This document shows, one piece after another, positions 1-8,333 of a stretch of 55,178 bases of DNA (positions are counted from its first letter, which is position 1; every line of letters starts with the position of its first letter). Location of the stretch: positions 1,142 through 56,319 of the forward strand of contig MFFQ01000083.1 of assembly GCA_001780165.1 (NCBI GenBank), given 5' to 3'. Source of the stretch: Candidatus Eisenbacteria bacterium RBG_16_71_46 (GTDB taxonomy: Bacteria > Eisenbacteria > RBG-16-71-46). The notes below the pieces were generated by a model that was given only the letters and a program-made list of their open reading frames with translations, made no database searches and was not told the DNA's origin. The position numbers were made by a program, and so were the translations under genes.

Positions 1-183
1 CCACTGCACACCGTAGTCCTCGGCCGAGAGCTGGAAGGTGTGCATGTTGGCCTTGGTGCTGCCTTCCTTGGCGCGGTTCTGCATCGCGATGAAGTTCGGA
101 ATCGCGATCGCCGCGAGGATGCCGATGATCACGACCACGATCATCAGCTCGATCAGGGTGAAGCCCTTCTGGGACTTGATCAT
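1..183 (-). CDS. pilA: Type IV major pilin PilA, N-terminal part (cut by window edge)
   Basis: Structural subunit of the type IVa pilus, made as a prepilin in the inner membrane, cleaved by PilD and assembled by PilB/PilC. The 61 visible residues begin with a short basic leader followed by KGFTLIELMIVVVIIGILAA, the classic class III signal: cleavage after the Gly, a mature Phe1 and Glu5, then a hydrophobic helix. The helix continues into IPNFIAMQNRAKEGSTKAN, as in Geobacter and myxobacterial pilins. The ATG at 183 has a strong AGGAGGAG ribosome site (192-199). The C-terminal globular domain lies outside the window, so pilin length class cannot be judged. A sigma-54 promoter sits just upstream (253-268) and pilS/pilR precede it, fitting PilR control. 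The pilin call is secure; it could in principle be a minor pseudopilin, but the position after pilR favours the major pilin. Confidence 0.93.
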   Translation of the reverse strand, partial: MIKSQKGFTLIELMIVVVIIGILAAIAIPNFIAMQNRAKEGSTKANMHTFQLSAEDYGVQW

Positions 184-252
184 GTGCGCTACTCCTCCTG
201 TGTGGTTCGGGGCCCGGTCGCCGTTCGAGCGTCTGACCCTCGCTCCAGGGAG

Positions 253-268
253 TGCAACCGATGTGCCA
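253..268 (-). promoter_or_regulatory. Sigma-54 (-24/-12) promoter of pilA
   Basis: The minus strand reads TGGCACATCGGTTGCA, matching the sigma-54 consensus TGGCAC-N5-TTGCA at every conserved base, with the GG and GC elements 12 bases apart. The -12 base falls at 254, giving a predicted start near 242 and a leader of about 58 nt to the pilA ATG at 183. A PilR-type activator gene lies immediately upstream, so this is very probably the PilR-dependent pilA promoter. Confidence 0.9.
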
Positions 269-349
269 TATGCGTCCGGCAGCCCCCCGCCTCGCAGATC
301 GTTGGCTTTCAACTGACTGCAGGCGGCGGTCTTCACCGCGCCTCTGCTC

Positions 350-382
350 CCGGCCGGACCCGCCCGGGCAATGTCCGGCCGG
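350..382 (-). terminator. Inverted repeat downstream of pilR
   Basis: A perfect 10-bp inverted repeat (CCGGCCGGAC at 350-359 and GTCCGGCCGG at 373-382) with a 13-nt loop lies between the pilR stop at 443 and the pilA promoter. It has no T-tract on the minus strand, so it may end or stabilise the pilR message rather than act as a classical intrinsic terminator. It could also hold PilR enhancer sites, although none is recognisable. Confidence 0.4.
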
Positions 383-442
383 TTTGGCCTGGCCCGGCCG
401 CAATCTGCACGGTTCCGGGCCGCGGCGTGCAGACCGCACGCC

Positions 443-1864
443 TCAGGCCGCGTGCGCCTCCCGGTCGTCCGGACCCCGCGGGGGCTCTTCCTCGGCGCCG
501 CGCTCGGCACCGGGCCGCTCGACTCCGTACGCGATCAGCTTGCGATAGAGCGTGGAGGCGTTGATCCCGAGGACCTCGCTGGCTTTCTTTTTCTGCCAGT
601 GGGTGTAGTTCAGCACCTTGAGGATGTACTCCTTCTCCAGCTCCTCGAGCGTCATGGTCGGGGAGTCGATGATCAGGCTGCCGCGTTGGCTCTGCCCGAA
701 GCGGATCTTGTCCGGCAGGTCCTCGGGCTCGATCGTGCCGCTCTCGTCGAGGATCAGGGCGCGCTCCATCACGTTCTCCAACTCGCGCACGTTGCCGGCC
801 CAGTCGTGCTTCATGAGCAGGTCCATGGCCTCCTTGGAAACGGTCTTCGGCGTGCCGTTCTGGGCGTGACGCTTGAGGAAGTGATCCACCAGCAGGGGAA
901 TGTCATCGCGCCGCTGCCGCAGCGGCGGCAGCTTGATCGGGATGACGTTCAGCCGGTAGAAGAGATCCGCGCGGAAGCGGCCCTCGGCCACCTCGCGGTC
1001 GAGGTCGGCGTTGGTGGCCGCCACCAGCCGACAGTCGATCTTGATCGGCTGGGTACCCCCCACCGGGATGATTTCCCGCTCCTGGAGCGCGCGCAGCAGC
1101 TTGACCTGTGTCGCCAGCGGCATCTCCCCCACTTCGTCGAGGAAGAACGTGCCGCCCTCGGCGACCTGGAACATCCCGGCGGAGTCCCGCACCGCGCCCG
1201 TGAACGAGCCCTTGATGTGGCCGAACAGGTTGCTCTCCAGCAGGTCGCGCGGGATCGCCCCGCAGTTGATGCTGACGAACGGACCCTGGGCGCGCCGGCT
1301 GCGGTAGTGCACCTCGCGGGCGATCAGCTCCTTGCCGGTGCCGCTCTCGCCCTGGATCATGATCGTCGCCTCGCTGTCGGCGACCTTGTCCACCATCTTG
1401 AAGACCCGGGTCATCTCCTCCGACGAGCCGATGATGGTCTTTTCGTCGTGGCCGCGCCGCAGCTCGCGCTTGAGGTACTGGTTCTCGACCCGCACCCGTC
1501 GCATCTCGATCGCGTTGCGCACCACCAGCTTGATCTCGTCGTTCTTGGCGTTCTTGATCAGGTACTGGAACGCCCCCAGGTTGACCGCGTCGATCGCCGA
1601 CTGTTGCGAGGCGTAGGCGGTCATGATCACGACCGGGATCGCCGGATCGATCTTCTTGATGCCCTGAAGCACCTGGATGCCGTCGATGCCCGGCATCTTG
1701 ATGTCGGTGATGACGACGTCGAACGCATCGCTCTTGGCCTTGTCCAGGGCGTCCCGGCCGCTGTTCACCGTCTCGACCTGATAGCCTTCCTTGCGGAGCA
1801 CGATCGCGAGGAACTGCGTCATGCTCTGCTCGTCATCCACAACCAGGATTTTCTCCGCGGGCAT
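443..1864 (-). CDS. pilR: Sigma-54-dependent response regulator PilR
   Basis: NtrC-family transcription activator, partner of the PilS kinase encoded just upstream. The 473-residue protein has a receiver domain (VVDDE near residue 8, phospho-acceptor Asp54 in ITDIKMPG), an AAA+ sigma-54 interaction domain with Walker A GESGTGKE (172-179), and a C-terminal Fis-type helix-turn-helix ([19 protein letters not shown]). The sigma-54 contact loop reads GSFTGA (219-224) instead of the usual GAFTGA, a variant that may be fully functional. The ATG at 1864 is preferred over an in-frame start at 1918 because the latter would overlap pilS and [11 protein letters not shown] is a normal receiver N-terminus; GAGG lies upstream. 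The neighbouring pilA sigma-54 promoter is the obvious target. Confidence 0.93.
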   Translation of the reverse strand: MPAEKILVVDDEQSMTQFLAIVLRKEGYQVETVNSGRDALDKAKSDAFDVVITDIKMPGIDGIQVLQGIKKIDPAIPVVIMTAYASQQSAIDAVNLGAFQYLIKNAKNDEIKLVVRNAIEMRRVRVENQYLKRELRRGHDEKTIIGSSEEMTRVFKMVDKVADSEATIMIQGESGTGKELIAREVHYRSRRAQGPFVSINCGAIPRDLLESNLFGHIKGSFTGAVRDSAGMFQVAEGGTFFLDEVGEMPLATQVKLLRALQEREIIPVGGTQPIKIDCRLVAATNADLDREVAEGRFRADLFYRLNVIPIKLPPLRQRRDDIPLLVDHFLKRHAQNGTPKTVSKEAMDLLMKHDWAGNVRELENVMERALILDESGTIEPEDLPDKIRFGQSQRGSLIIDSPTMTLEELEKEYILKVLNYTHWQKKKASEVLGINASTLYRKLIAYGVERPGAERGAEEEPPRGPDDREAHAA

Positions 1865-1901
1865 CGTTATGACCTCGTCTCGATGGTTCAGGGCATGCCG
1901 G

Positions 1902-3587
1902 TCAGGCTGCCTGCGCAACGCTCACCGCGACGCAGGGCAGCATCACCCGCGCGGTCGTCCCGCGGCCGGGCTGGCTGTCCAGCGACAGCGATCCCCCGTG
2001 CCGTTCGACGATCCGCTGGGCGATGGCCAGCCCCAGACCGGTGCCGCCGTCCTTCGTCGTGAAAAATGGCTGCCCGACCCGCGGCAAGTCCTCCGCCGCG
2101 ATCCCGGGTCCTTCGTCCTCGAACTCGACGACCACCTGCTCCGGCTCGATGCAGCGCCAGCGCACCCGCAGCGTCCCGCCGGTCTCCATGGCCTGGATCG
2201 CGTTGGTGGCGAGGTTGAGCCAGACCTGCCGGATCTGCTCGCGGTCCACGCGGACCGCCGCCCCGGACTCCCCGGGCTCGAAGCGCACCGTCACCCGGTC
2301 CACGGCGCGCGGATCGCGCGCCACCAGATCGCAGAATTCGGCCAGGTGCTGATGGAGATCCACCATCTCGGGCGCCATCTCGCGATCGCGCGCGTAACTC
2401 AGCAGGTCCGAGACGAAGCGGTTGAGCCGGTTGCACTCCTTGTTGATCAGCTCCATCAACATCAGGTTTTCGCCCTCGAGGTGCAGCTCGCGCTGCAGGC
2501 ACTCGACCGATCCGCTGATCGGGTTGATCCCGTTGCGCAGCTCGTGCGCGATGCCCGCGGCCAGGGCGCCGACCTCGGCCAGCGTCTCGTTGCGCCGCGC
2601 GCGGCGCTCCATCTCACGGACCTCGGTGAGATCCTGGAAGACGGCCACGACGCCGGTGACGGCGCCGTCGTGCATCAGGAGGCTGGTCGAGACCCCGATC
2701 GGGAACTCACGGCCCTGCTCGTGGGTGATCATCAGCTCGACGCGCACCCGCGGCGCCTGGCGATCGAGCGTCCCCGCCACCACGTCGCGGAGCCGCGCCA
2801 GGCGATCGGGCAGGGCGACCTGGATCCGGCGGCCGCGAACCGCCGCCCCGCGCAAACCGAGCATCTGCTCGGCGGCGGGATTGAGGTAGCCCGTATTGCC
2901 GTCGCGATCCACGGTGAGCACCCCGGTCGTCAGGTGCCGGAGGATGGCGTCGTTGTCCACCCGCACGCGATCCAGCTCGCGCGAGGTCCGCTCGAGGTCC
3001 TCACGCGTGCGCTGGACGCGTCGGCCGAGGATGCCGGCCAGCACGCCGACCACGGCGAGGAACGCGATGAGCATCCCCGGCCGCGGCACCGCGGCCAAGT
3101 CCACCGCCTCGGGCGCCACGCCGAGCCAGACGGCGATCCACGGCAGCGCGAGGAAGCCGATGCACGAACCGGCGGCCGCGAACAGGCCGCCGGCCAGGCT
3201 GCCGACCAGGCCCCCGGTGATCACCACCAGGGCGTAGAACAGCACGAACTGGCTGTTGCGCCCACCGCTCAGCGCGGAGAGTGCGGTGACCAGGAGCAGG
3301 TCGGCTCCGAGTTGGAGGTAGGTCTGGATCCCCAGCCCGCGCCGCATCCTCGCCCCCAGCCAGAAAGCGGCGGACAGCAGCCCGACCGCGAGCAGCGACC
3401 CCGCCAGCACCCACCACGCCTCCACCGTCGAGTCGGGACGCAGCAGCACCCCGATCGGCAGGGCCAGCGTCACGACCAGCAGTCGCGCGCGGACCAGCGT
3501 CTTGAGCGCGTCCCAGCGGTCGCCCGGAGGGGGGGCGGTTTCCAGCCGGGACAGCGGCGCGTAGAGCGGGGAGCCTCCGGGTGTCAT
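1902..3587 (-). CDS. pilS: Sensor histidine kinase PilS
   Basis: Membrane sensor kinase expected to phosphorylate PilR and so set pilin expression. The 561-residue protein has about six hydrophobic segments in the first 200 residues (for example LLVVTLALPIGVLL and the long stretch after QFVLFYALVV), a PAS domain (around residues 220-330, with LNPAAEQMLGL), a HisKA domain with phospho-acceptor motif HELRNGINPI, and a HATPase domain (NLATNAIQAM, DEGPGI, TTKDGGTGLGLAI). HELRN followed by a GLAI box is typical of PilS/NtrB-type kinases. The ATG at 3587 overlaps the pilC stop as ATGA, indicating translational coupling. Order pilC-pilS-pilR-pilA matches Myxococcus and Geobacter. What it senses cannot be read here; PilS in pseudomonads senses pilin itself. 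Confidence 0.9.
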   Translation of the reverse strand: MTPGGSPLYAPLSRLETAPPPGDRWDALKTLVRARLLVVTLALPIGVLLRPDSTVEAWWVLAGSLLAVGLLSAAFWLGARMRRGLGIQTYLQLGADLLLVTALSALSGGRNSQFVLFYALVVITGGLVGSLAGGLFAAAGSCIGFLALPWIAVWLGVAPEAVDLAAVPRPGMLIAFLAVVGVLAGILGRRVQRTREDLERTSRELDRVRVDNDAILRHLTTGVLTVDRDGNTGYLNPAAEQMLGLRGAAVRGRRIQVALPDRLARLRDVVAGTLDRQAPRVRVELMITHEQGREFPIGVSTSLLMHDGAVTGVVAVFQDLTEVREMERRARRNETLAEVGALAAGIAHELRNGINPISGSVECLQRELHLEGENLMLMELINKECNRLNRFVSDLLSYARDREMAPEMVDLHQHLAEFCDLVARDPRAVDRVTVRFEPGESGAAVRVDREQIRQVWLNLATNAIQAMETGGTLRVRWRCIEPEQVVVEFEDEGPGIAAEDLPRVGQPFFTTKDGGTGLGLAIAQRIVERHGGSLSLDSQPGRGTTARVMLPCVAVSVAQAA

Positions 3588-4801
3588 CCGTTTCCGCCCG
3601 CGACCACGCTGATGAGCTTGAACATCGGCAGGTACATCGCCACGACCATGGTTCCGACGATGCCGCCCATGATCACGATCATGACCGGCTCGATGATCGA
3701 GGTGAGCGTGTCCACCGCGGTGTCCACCTCCGCCTCGTAGAACACCGCGATCTTGGTGAGCATCTCGTCCAGCGCACCGGTCTGCTCGCCCACCGAGATC
3801 ATCTGCACCACCATCGGCGGGAACACCCCCGAGGACTTGAGCGGGGCCGCCACCGTCTCGCCCTCGCGGATCGAGGTGCGGGCGGTCATGATCGCCTCGG
3901 AGATCACCATGTTGCCCGAGGTGCGCGAAGTGATCTCGAGCCCGGAGAGAATCGGCACGCCCGACGAGATCAGCGTTCCCAGGGTGCGCGTGAACCGCGC
4001 CACGGCACCCTTGAGCAGCACGTCGCCGATCACCGGGATGCGCAGCATCATGCCGTCCACGGTGCGCTTGCCGACCTCGGTGGCGTAGTAGCGGCTGGCG
4101 AGCACCACCAGGCCCGCGATCCCCAGCAGCAGCGCCCACCAATAACCAATCATGAAATTCGAGAGCCCGAGCACGAGCTTGGTCGGCAGCGGCAGCTCGC
4201 CGCCGAAGTCGGAGAACATCTTGGCGAAGGTCGGAATGATGAACACCAGCATGAACGCCGTCGCGCCGAGCGCCACGGTGAGCACGACCACCGGGTAGAC
4301 CAGTGCGCTCTGAACCTTGCGCTTCAGCGCGTCGGCCTTTTCGATGTAGGTGGCGAGGCGCATCAGAATCTCGTCCAGCACGCCGCCCGCCTCGCCCGCC
4401 GCCACCATGTTCCGGAACAGGTCGTCGAACACCGCCCGATGCCGGCCGAGCGCGTCCGAGAGGGTCGAGCCGGACTCCACCTCCCTCGTCACCTCGCCGA
4501 TGACCCGGCCGAACGAGGGCTTCGAGGACTGCTTCGCGAGGATGTCGAGGCACTGCACCAGCGGCAGTCCCGCGGAGATCATCGTGGCGAACTGACGGGT
4601 GAAGATCGCCAGATCCTTGGTGCTGATACCGCTGCCGCCGAACTTGGGCAGGGCGATGCCGCCGCTCTTCGGCCGCATCGACGTGATCAGGATCTTCTTC
4701 TTGCGCAGGATCTCGAGCGCCTCTTCCTGGCGCCCGACCTCGATCTCGCCCGACTGCGATTCGCCGGCGAGGGTCCGGCCCTTCCACAAAAAGACTGGCA
4801 T
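3584..4801 (-). CDS. pilC: Type IV pilus inner-membrane platform protein PilC
   Basis: Inner-membrane platform of the type IVa pilus, which couples PilB and PilT motor activity to pilin insertion and removal. The 405-residue length is typical. It starts MPVFLWKGRTLAGE, the usual PilC/GspF N-terminus, and has two T2SF repeats (about 70-190 and 275-395), each ending in hydrophobic segments such as VYPVVVLTVALGATAFMLVFI and IIEPVMIVIMGGIVGTMVVA. Conserved phrases FTRQFATMISAGLPLVQCL and MISVGEQTGALDEML fit PilC. The ATG at 4801 has an AGGAAGGGG ribosome site. It sits 16 nt after pilT and overlaps pilS by four bases, so the three genes are almost certainly co-transcribed. Confidence 0.95.
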   Translation of the reverse strand: MPVFLWKGRTLAGESQSGEIEVGRQEEALEILRKKKILITSMRPKSGGIALPKFGGSGISTKDLAIFTRQFATMISAGLPLVQCLDILAKQSSKPSFGRVIGEVTREVESGSTLSDALGRHRAVFDDLFRNMVAAGEAGGVLDEILMRLATYIEKADALKRKVQSALVYPVVVLTVALGATAFMLVFIIPTFAKMFSDFGGELPLPTKLVLGLSNFMIGYWWALLLGIAGLVVLASRYYATEVGKRTVDGMMLRIPVIGDVLLKGAVARFTRTLGTLISSGVPILSGLEITSRTSGNMVISEAIMTARTSIREGETVAAPLKSSGVFPPMVVQMISVGEQTGALDEMLTKIAVFYEAEVDTAVDTLTSIIEPVMIVIMGGIVGTMVVAMYLPMFKLISVVAGGNG

Positions 4802-4817
4802 GACGTCCCCTTCCTAC

Positions 4818-5894
4818 CTACGCCGCGTGGCGCAGCACTTTGCCAAACATGCCTTCCAGCTCGGTCCGGTCCTGGCTCCGCTCGAGTGCATCCTCCGAGG
4901 TGAGCGCCTTGTCGAGCACCGCCTGCAGAAGCGCCTGGTTCATGGTCTGCATTCCGTACTTCTGGCCCGCCTGCATGAGGCTGTAGATCTGATGCGACTT
5001 GGCTTCGCGGATGGTCGCCTTGATCGCCGGCGTGCACACCAGGACCTCGGCGCACATGACGCGTCCACCCCCACGACTGCGGGGGATGAGCTGCTGGGTC
5101 ACGACCCCCTCGAGCGTGAACGCGAGCTGGGTGAAGATCTGGCGCTGCTGGTCGGCGGGGAAGACGTCCACGATGCGGTTGACCGCCTCGTAGGTGGAAT
5201 TCGTGTGCAGCGTGGCGAACACCAGGTGCCCGGTCTCGGCGATGGTCAGCGCCGCCTCGATGGTCTCGAGGTCGCGCATCTCGCCGATCAGGATGACGTC
5301 CGGGTCCTGGCGCAGCACGTACTTGAGCGCGTTGGGGAACGACGAGGTGTCGGCCCCGATCTCGCGCTGGTTGACGATGCACTTTTTGTGGTGATGGATG
5401 TACTCGATCGGATCCTCGATCGTCATGATGTGGCCCTGGCGCGTGGCGTTGATCTTGTCCAGCATCGCCGCCAGCGTGGTCGACTTGCCGCTCCCGGTCG
5501 GGCCGGTCAGCAACACCAGGCCCTTCTGGCGCGTGGTGAACTCGCGCACCACCTGCGGCAGACCCAGCTTCTCGAGCGGGATGATCTCGTAGGGGATCTG
5601 CCGGATCGCCATCGAGATCACCCCGCGCTGGAGGTAGACGTTGGCGCGGTAGCGCGACAGCCCCTTGACGCCGAAGGAGAAGTCCAACTCCTTGGTGGTC
5701 TCGAAGCGCTTGCGCTGATCGTCCGAGAGCACGCTGTAGGCGAGCTGGGTCGTCATGTCGGCTGTGAGCACGTCGTACTCGCTGGGCGTGATCAGGCCGT
5801 CCACCCGGAACTCGGGAGGGACTCCGGCGGTGATGTGGAGGTCGGAAGCCTTCCGGTTCACCATGTCTTCCAGCAGCTGGCGCAGCGTCACCAC
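4818..5894 (-). CDS. pilT: Type IV pilus retraction ATPase PilT
   Basis: Cytoplasmic hexameric ATPase that disassembles the pilus and drives twitching and DNA uptake. The 358 residues carry the PilT signature set: N-terminal KASDLHITAGVPPEFRVDG, Walker A GPTGSGKST (131-139), Asp box TIEDPIEY, Walker B DVILIGEMRD (199-208) and His box TGHLVFATLHTN. The C-terminal region includes MQTMNQALLQ, close to the AIRNLI-containing tail region of other PilT proteins. The start is GTG at 5894 with GAGGAG upstream; a second GTG follows directly and either may be used. It lies between pilB and pilC, as in Myxococcus. Only one pilT copy is visible, so a PilU partner, if any, is elsewhere. Confidence 0.95.
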   Translation of the reverse strand: MVTLRQLLEDMVNRKASDLHITAGVPPEFRVDGLITPSEYDVLTADMTTQLAYSVLSDDQRKRFETTKELDFSFGVKGLSRYRANVYLQRGVISMAIRQIPYEIIPLEKLGLPQVVREFTTRQKGLVLLTGPTGSGKSTTLAAMLDKINATRQGHIMTIEDPIEYIHHHKKCIVNQREIGADTSSFPNALKYVLRQDPDVILIGEMRDLETIEAALTIAETGHLVFATLHTNSTYEAVNRIVDVFPADQQRQIFTQLAFTLEGVVTQQLIPRSRGGGRVMCAEVLVCTPAIKATIREAKSHQIYSLMQAGQKYGMQTMNQALLQAVLDKALTSEDALERSQDRTELEGMFGKVLRHAA

Positions 5895-5922
5895 GGGCGC
5901 GATCTCCTCTCCGGTAGGGGTG

Positions 5923-5947
5923 CCCCGCCGCCGTGCGGCCGGCGGGG
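5923..5947 (-). repeat. Hairpin between pilB and pilT
   Basis: CCCCGCCG (5923-5930) and CGGCGGGG (5940-5947) form an 8-bp stem with a 9-nt loop, just after the pilB stop and about 30 nt before the pilT start. There is no T-run. It may stabilise the pilB 3' end or reduce read-through so that motor proteins are made in unequal amounts. Confidence 0.4.
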
Positions 5948-5954
5948 TCCCGAT

Positions 5955-7649
5955 CTACAGTTTGTCTGAAGCCGTTTCCTTGAGAATCTCCTCCGCGCTG
6001 GTCATCCCGCGTCGCAGCTTCTCCAGTCCGTCGCGGCGCAGCGTCAACATCCCTTCGTCGATCGCGGTCTTCTTGATCTCGGCCGCCGAGGCGCGCTCCA
6101 ACACCAGCTCGCGGATCTTGTTGGTCATCGGCATCACCTCGTACACGCCCTGCCGGCCGCGATACCCGGTGTTGTTGCACTCCACGCAGCCGGCGCCCTC
6201 GAAGAAGTGCGCCCCGGCGAGCTGCTCGTCGTAGAGCTGCAGCTCGCGACGTACCTCCTCGCTCAGCTCGATCTCGTGCTTGCAGCCGTTGCATACCCGG
6301 CGCACCAGTCGCTGGGCCAGCACCAGGTTCACCGACGAGGCCACGAGGAACGGCTCGACCCCCATGTCGATCATGCGGCCGATGGCGCTCGGCGCGTCGT
6401 TGGTGTGGAGCGTGGACAGCACGAGGTGGCCGGTGAGCGCGGCCTTGACGGCGATCGAACCGGTATCGATGTCGCGAATCTCGCCGACCATGATGATGTT
6501 GGGGTCCTGGCGCAGGAACGCCTTGAGCGCCGCGGCGAAGGACAGGCCGACATCGTCGTTCACCAGCACCTGGTTGATGCCGTCGAGGTTGTACTCCACC
6601 GGATCCTCGGCAGTCATGACGTTGACCTCCGGCGTGTTCACCCGCGACAGCGCCGAGTACAGCGTGGTGGTCTTGCCGGACCCGGTGGGCCCCGTCACCA
6701 GCACCATCCCGTAGGGGTTTGCGATCGCCGAGACGAACTCGCGCATGGACGCGGGCTCGAAGCCCAGCTTCTCGAGGTCGATGTTGAGGTTGGCCTTGTC
6801 GAGGATTCGCATCACGATCTTCTCTCCGAAGATCGTGGGCAGCGACGACACGCGCAGGTCGATGGTGCGGTTGAGCACCTTGATCTTGATGCGTCCGTCC
6901 TGCGGCACGCGGCGCTCGGCGATGTCCAGCTCGGCCATGATCTTGAGGCGGGAGATGATCGCCGCCTTGAACTTGAAGGGCGGCGACATCATCTCCTGCA
7001 TCACGCCGTCGATGCGGAACCGCACGCGCATCGACTTCTCGTAGGGCTCGATGTGGATGTCCGAGGCGCCCTTGCGCACCGCGTCGGCGATCAGGGAGTT
7101 GACCAGCTTGACGATCGGGGCCTCGTCCATGCCGGCGAGGCCATTGTCGACGTCCGCCGAGTCGTCCTCCTCGACGACCGACAGCTCGTCCTCCATGTTC
7201 TTCATCACGTCGGCCATCGTGCCGCTGGAGTCGTAGGCGCGATCCAGCGCCCGCTTGAGCATGGTCTCGGAGGCGACGCGCGGCTCGACTTCGTAGCCGG
7301 TGATGAACTTGATGTCGTCGATCGCGAAGATATTGGCCGGGTTGGCCATCGCGACCACCAGCCGCCGCCCCTTGCGCGAGACCGGGACCGCCATGAACTT
7401 GGTGGCGACGTCGGCGGGGATGAGCTTGGTCAGGCTGGGATCGGGCTCGAAGCTCTTGAGATCGATGTAGGGGACGTTGTAGAGGCGCGAGAGAAACTCC
7501 AGCAACGCCTCTTCGCTGATCGCACCGATCTTGACGAGGTTGCCGGCCAAGGTGCCGCCCAGGTTCTTCTGCTGCTGGACGGCCTTGACCAGCGCGCTCT
7601 CTTCGATGAGATGCGCGTCCACGAGCTTCTGGATGATGTCGTCCTGCAC
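5955..7649 (-). CDS. pilB: Type IV pilus extension ATPase PilB
   Basis: Cytoplasmic hexameric ATPase that powers pilus extension. It has an N-terminal GspE/PilB (MshEN-like) domain (about 1-150, with LGGTLAGNLVKIGAISEEAL), an ATPase core with Walker A GPTGSGKTT, Asp box MTAEDPVEYNL, Walker B NIIMVGEIRD and His box GHLVLSTLHTND, and a zinc-binding Cys tetrad (VCNGC and CVECN) between His box and C-terminus. The MshEN-type N-domain in other PilB proteins can bind c-di-GMP, but that is not shown here. The start is uncertain: an ATG at 7724 lacks a ribosome site and adds an unusual 25-residue leader. GTG at 7649, preceded by AGGACAGG, gives a normal N-terminus (564 residues) and is used here. First gene of the pilB-T-C-S-R-A block. 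Confidence 0.93.
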   Translation of the reverse strand: MQDDIIQKLVDAHLIEESALVKAVQQQKNLGGTLAGNLVKIGAISEEALLEFLSRLYNVPYIDLKSFEPDPSLTKLIPADVATKFMAVPVSRKGRRLVVAMANPANIFAIDDIKFITGYEVEPRVASETMLKRALDRAYDSSGTMADVMKNMEDELSVVEEDDSADVDNGLAGMDEAPIVKLVNSLIADAVRKGASDIHIEPYEKSMRVRFRIDGVMQEMMSPPFKFKAAIISRLKIMAELDIAERRVPQDGRIKIKVLNRTIDLRVSSLPTIFGEKIVMRILDKANLNIDLEKLGFEPASMREFVSAIANPYGMVLVTGPTGSGKTTTLYSALSRVNTPEVNVMTAEDPVEYNLDGINQVLVNDDVGLSFAAALKAFLRQDPNIIMVGEIRDIDTGSIAVKAALTGHLVLSTLHTNDAPSAIGRMIDMGVEPFLVASSVNLVLAQRLVRRVCNGCKHEIELSEEVRRELQLYDEQLAGAHFFEGAGCVECNNTGYRGRQGVYEVMPMTNKIRELVLERASAAEIKKTAIDEGMLTLRRDGLEKLRRGMTSAEEILKETASDKL

Positions 7650-7896
7650 GGTCGCCTGTCCTGCGTGAGACGCCAGAGCCGATGCGCCGCCACGAGCCGG
7701 TGTGGGGACGCGAACAACCCCCATGCTGCGTCACGGTTGCCGGGCCGTGAATCGCACGTCCCGCCTTCGCGAATGTATGCATCACGAGGGGATTCGAGCG
7801 TTCTATCGGAAGTCCGCGGCGCCGACTGAACCAGAATCGTCACGCGGCGGGCACGACGCGTTGCGAATTGCACGGCCGCGAGCCTGATGCCGGGCG
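7650..7896 (-). other. Intergenic region upstream of pilB
   Basis: About 250 bases between the ComEA-like gene and pilB. It should hold the promoter for the pil operon, but I see no convincing sigma-70 or sigma-54 motif. If pilB started at the ATG at 7724, about 75 bases would be coding. No RNA gene or repeat is recognisable. Confidence 0.5.
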
Positions 7897-8280
7897 TCAG
7901 CGCGGGGGTCCCACCGTGATCCGCCCGCGCAGCCGTTCGAGCAGACGGGCACCGACGCCACGCACCGCGAGCAGGTCCTCCACCGCGCGGAACTCCCCAT
8001 GCGCCCGTCGGTGGGCGACGATGCGCTCGGCGAGCACCGGGCCGATGCCCGGCAGCGCCATCAGCTCCACCGCGCTCGCGCGGTTGAGATCCAGCGGCGG
8101 GGCCGGCGCCGGAGTCTCCGCGCGCGCGGAATCGGCCGCGGCCGGCGCCGGACGCGCCGGGGGCGGAAGCGCGCGGAGCGTGGGGTGCCCCGCCCGCCAC
8201 AGGTCGCGCCCGGAGCCGAGCGCCAGCAGCAGGCCCAGCACCAGCGCGCCGCGGCGCTCGGCGGGTGTGAGAGCCTTCAT
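7897..8280 (-). CDS. ComEA-like helix-hairpin-helix DNA-binding protein
   Basis: Small exported or membrane-anchored protein of 127 residues. An N-terminal hydrophobic segment (RRGALVLGLLLALGSG) is followed by a Pro/Ala-rich linker and a C-terminal double helix-hairpin-helix: LDLNRASAVELMALPGIGPVLAERIVAHR, then FRAVEDLLAVRGVGARLLERL. This is the ComEA signature (N-A-S...L-PGIG...A..I...R...G.F....L..V.GIG). ComEA binds incoming DNA in the periplasm during natural transformation. Position beside the type IV pilus block supports a role in pilus-assisted DNA uptake, but other ComEA-like proteins are not competence factors. ATG at 8280 is chosen; an in-frame ATG at 8304 is possible but lacks a ribosome site. 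No ComEC or ComF is in the window. Confidence 0.8.
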   Translation of the reverse strand: MKALTPAERRGALVLGLLLALGSGRDLWRAGHPTLRALPPPARPAPAAADSARAETPAPAPPLDLNRASAVELMALPGIGPVLAERIVAHRRAHGEFRAVEDLLAVRGVGARLLERLRGRITVGPPR

Positions 8281-8333
8281 TTCCGTTCCGCGGGGGCGGG
8301 CCATGGTCGGCGGACCGGCGAAGCGGTCGGCCG

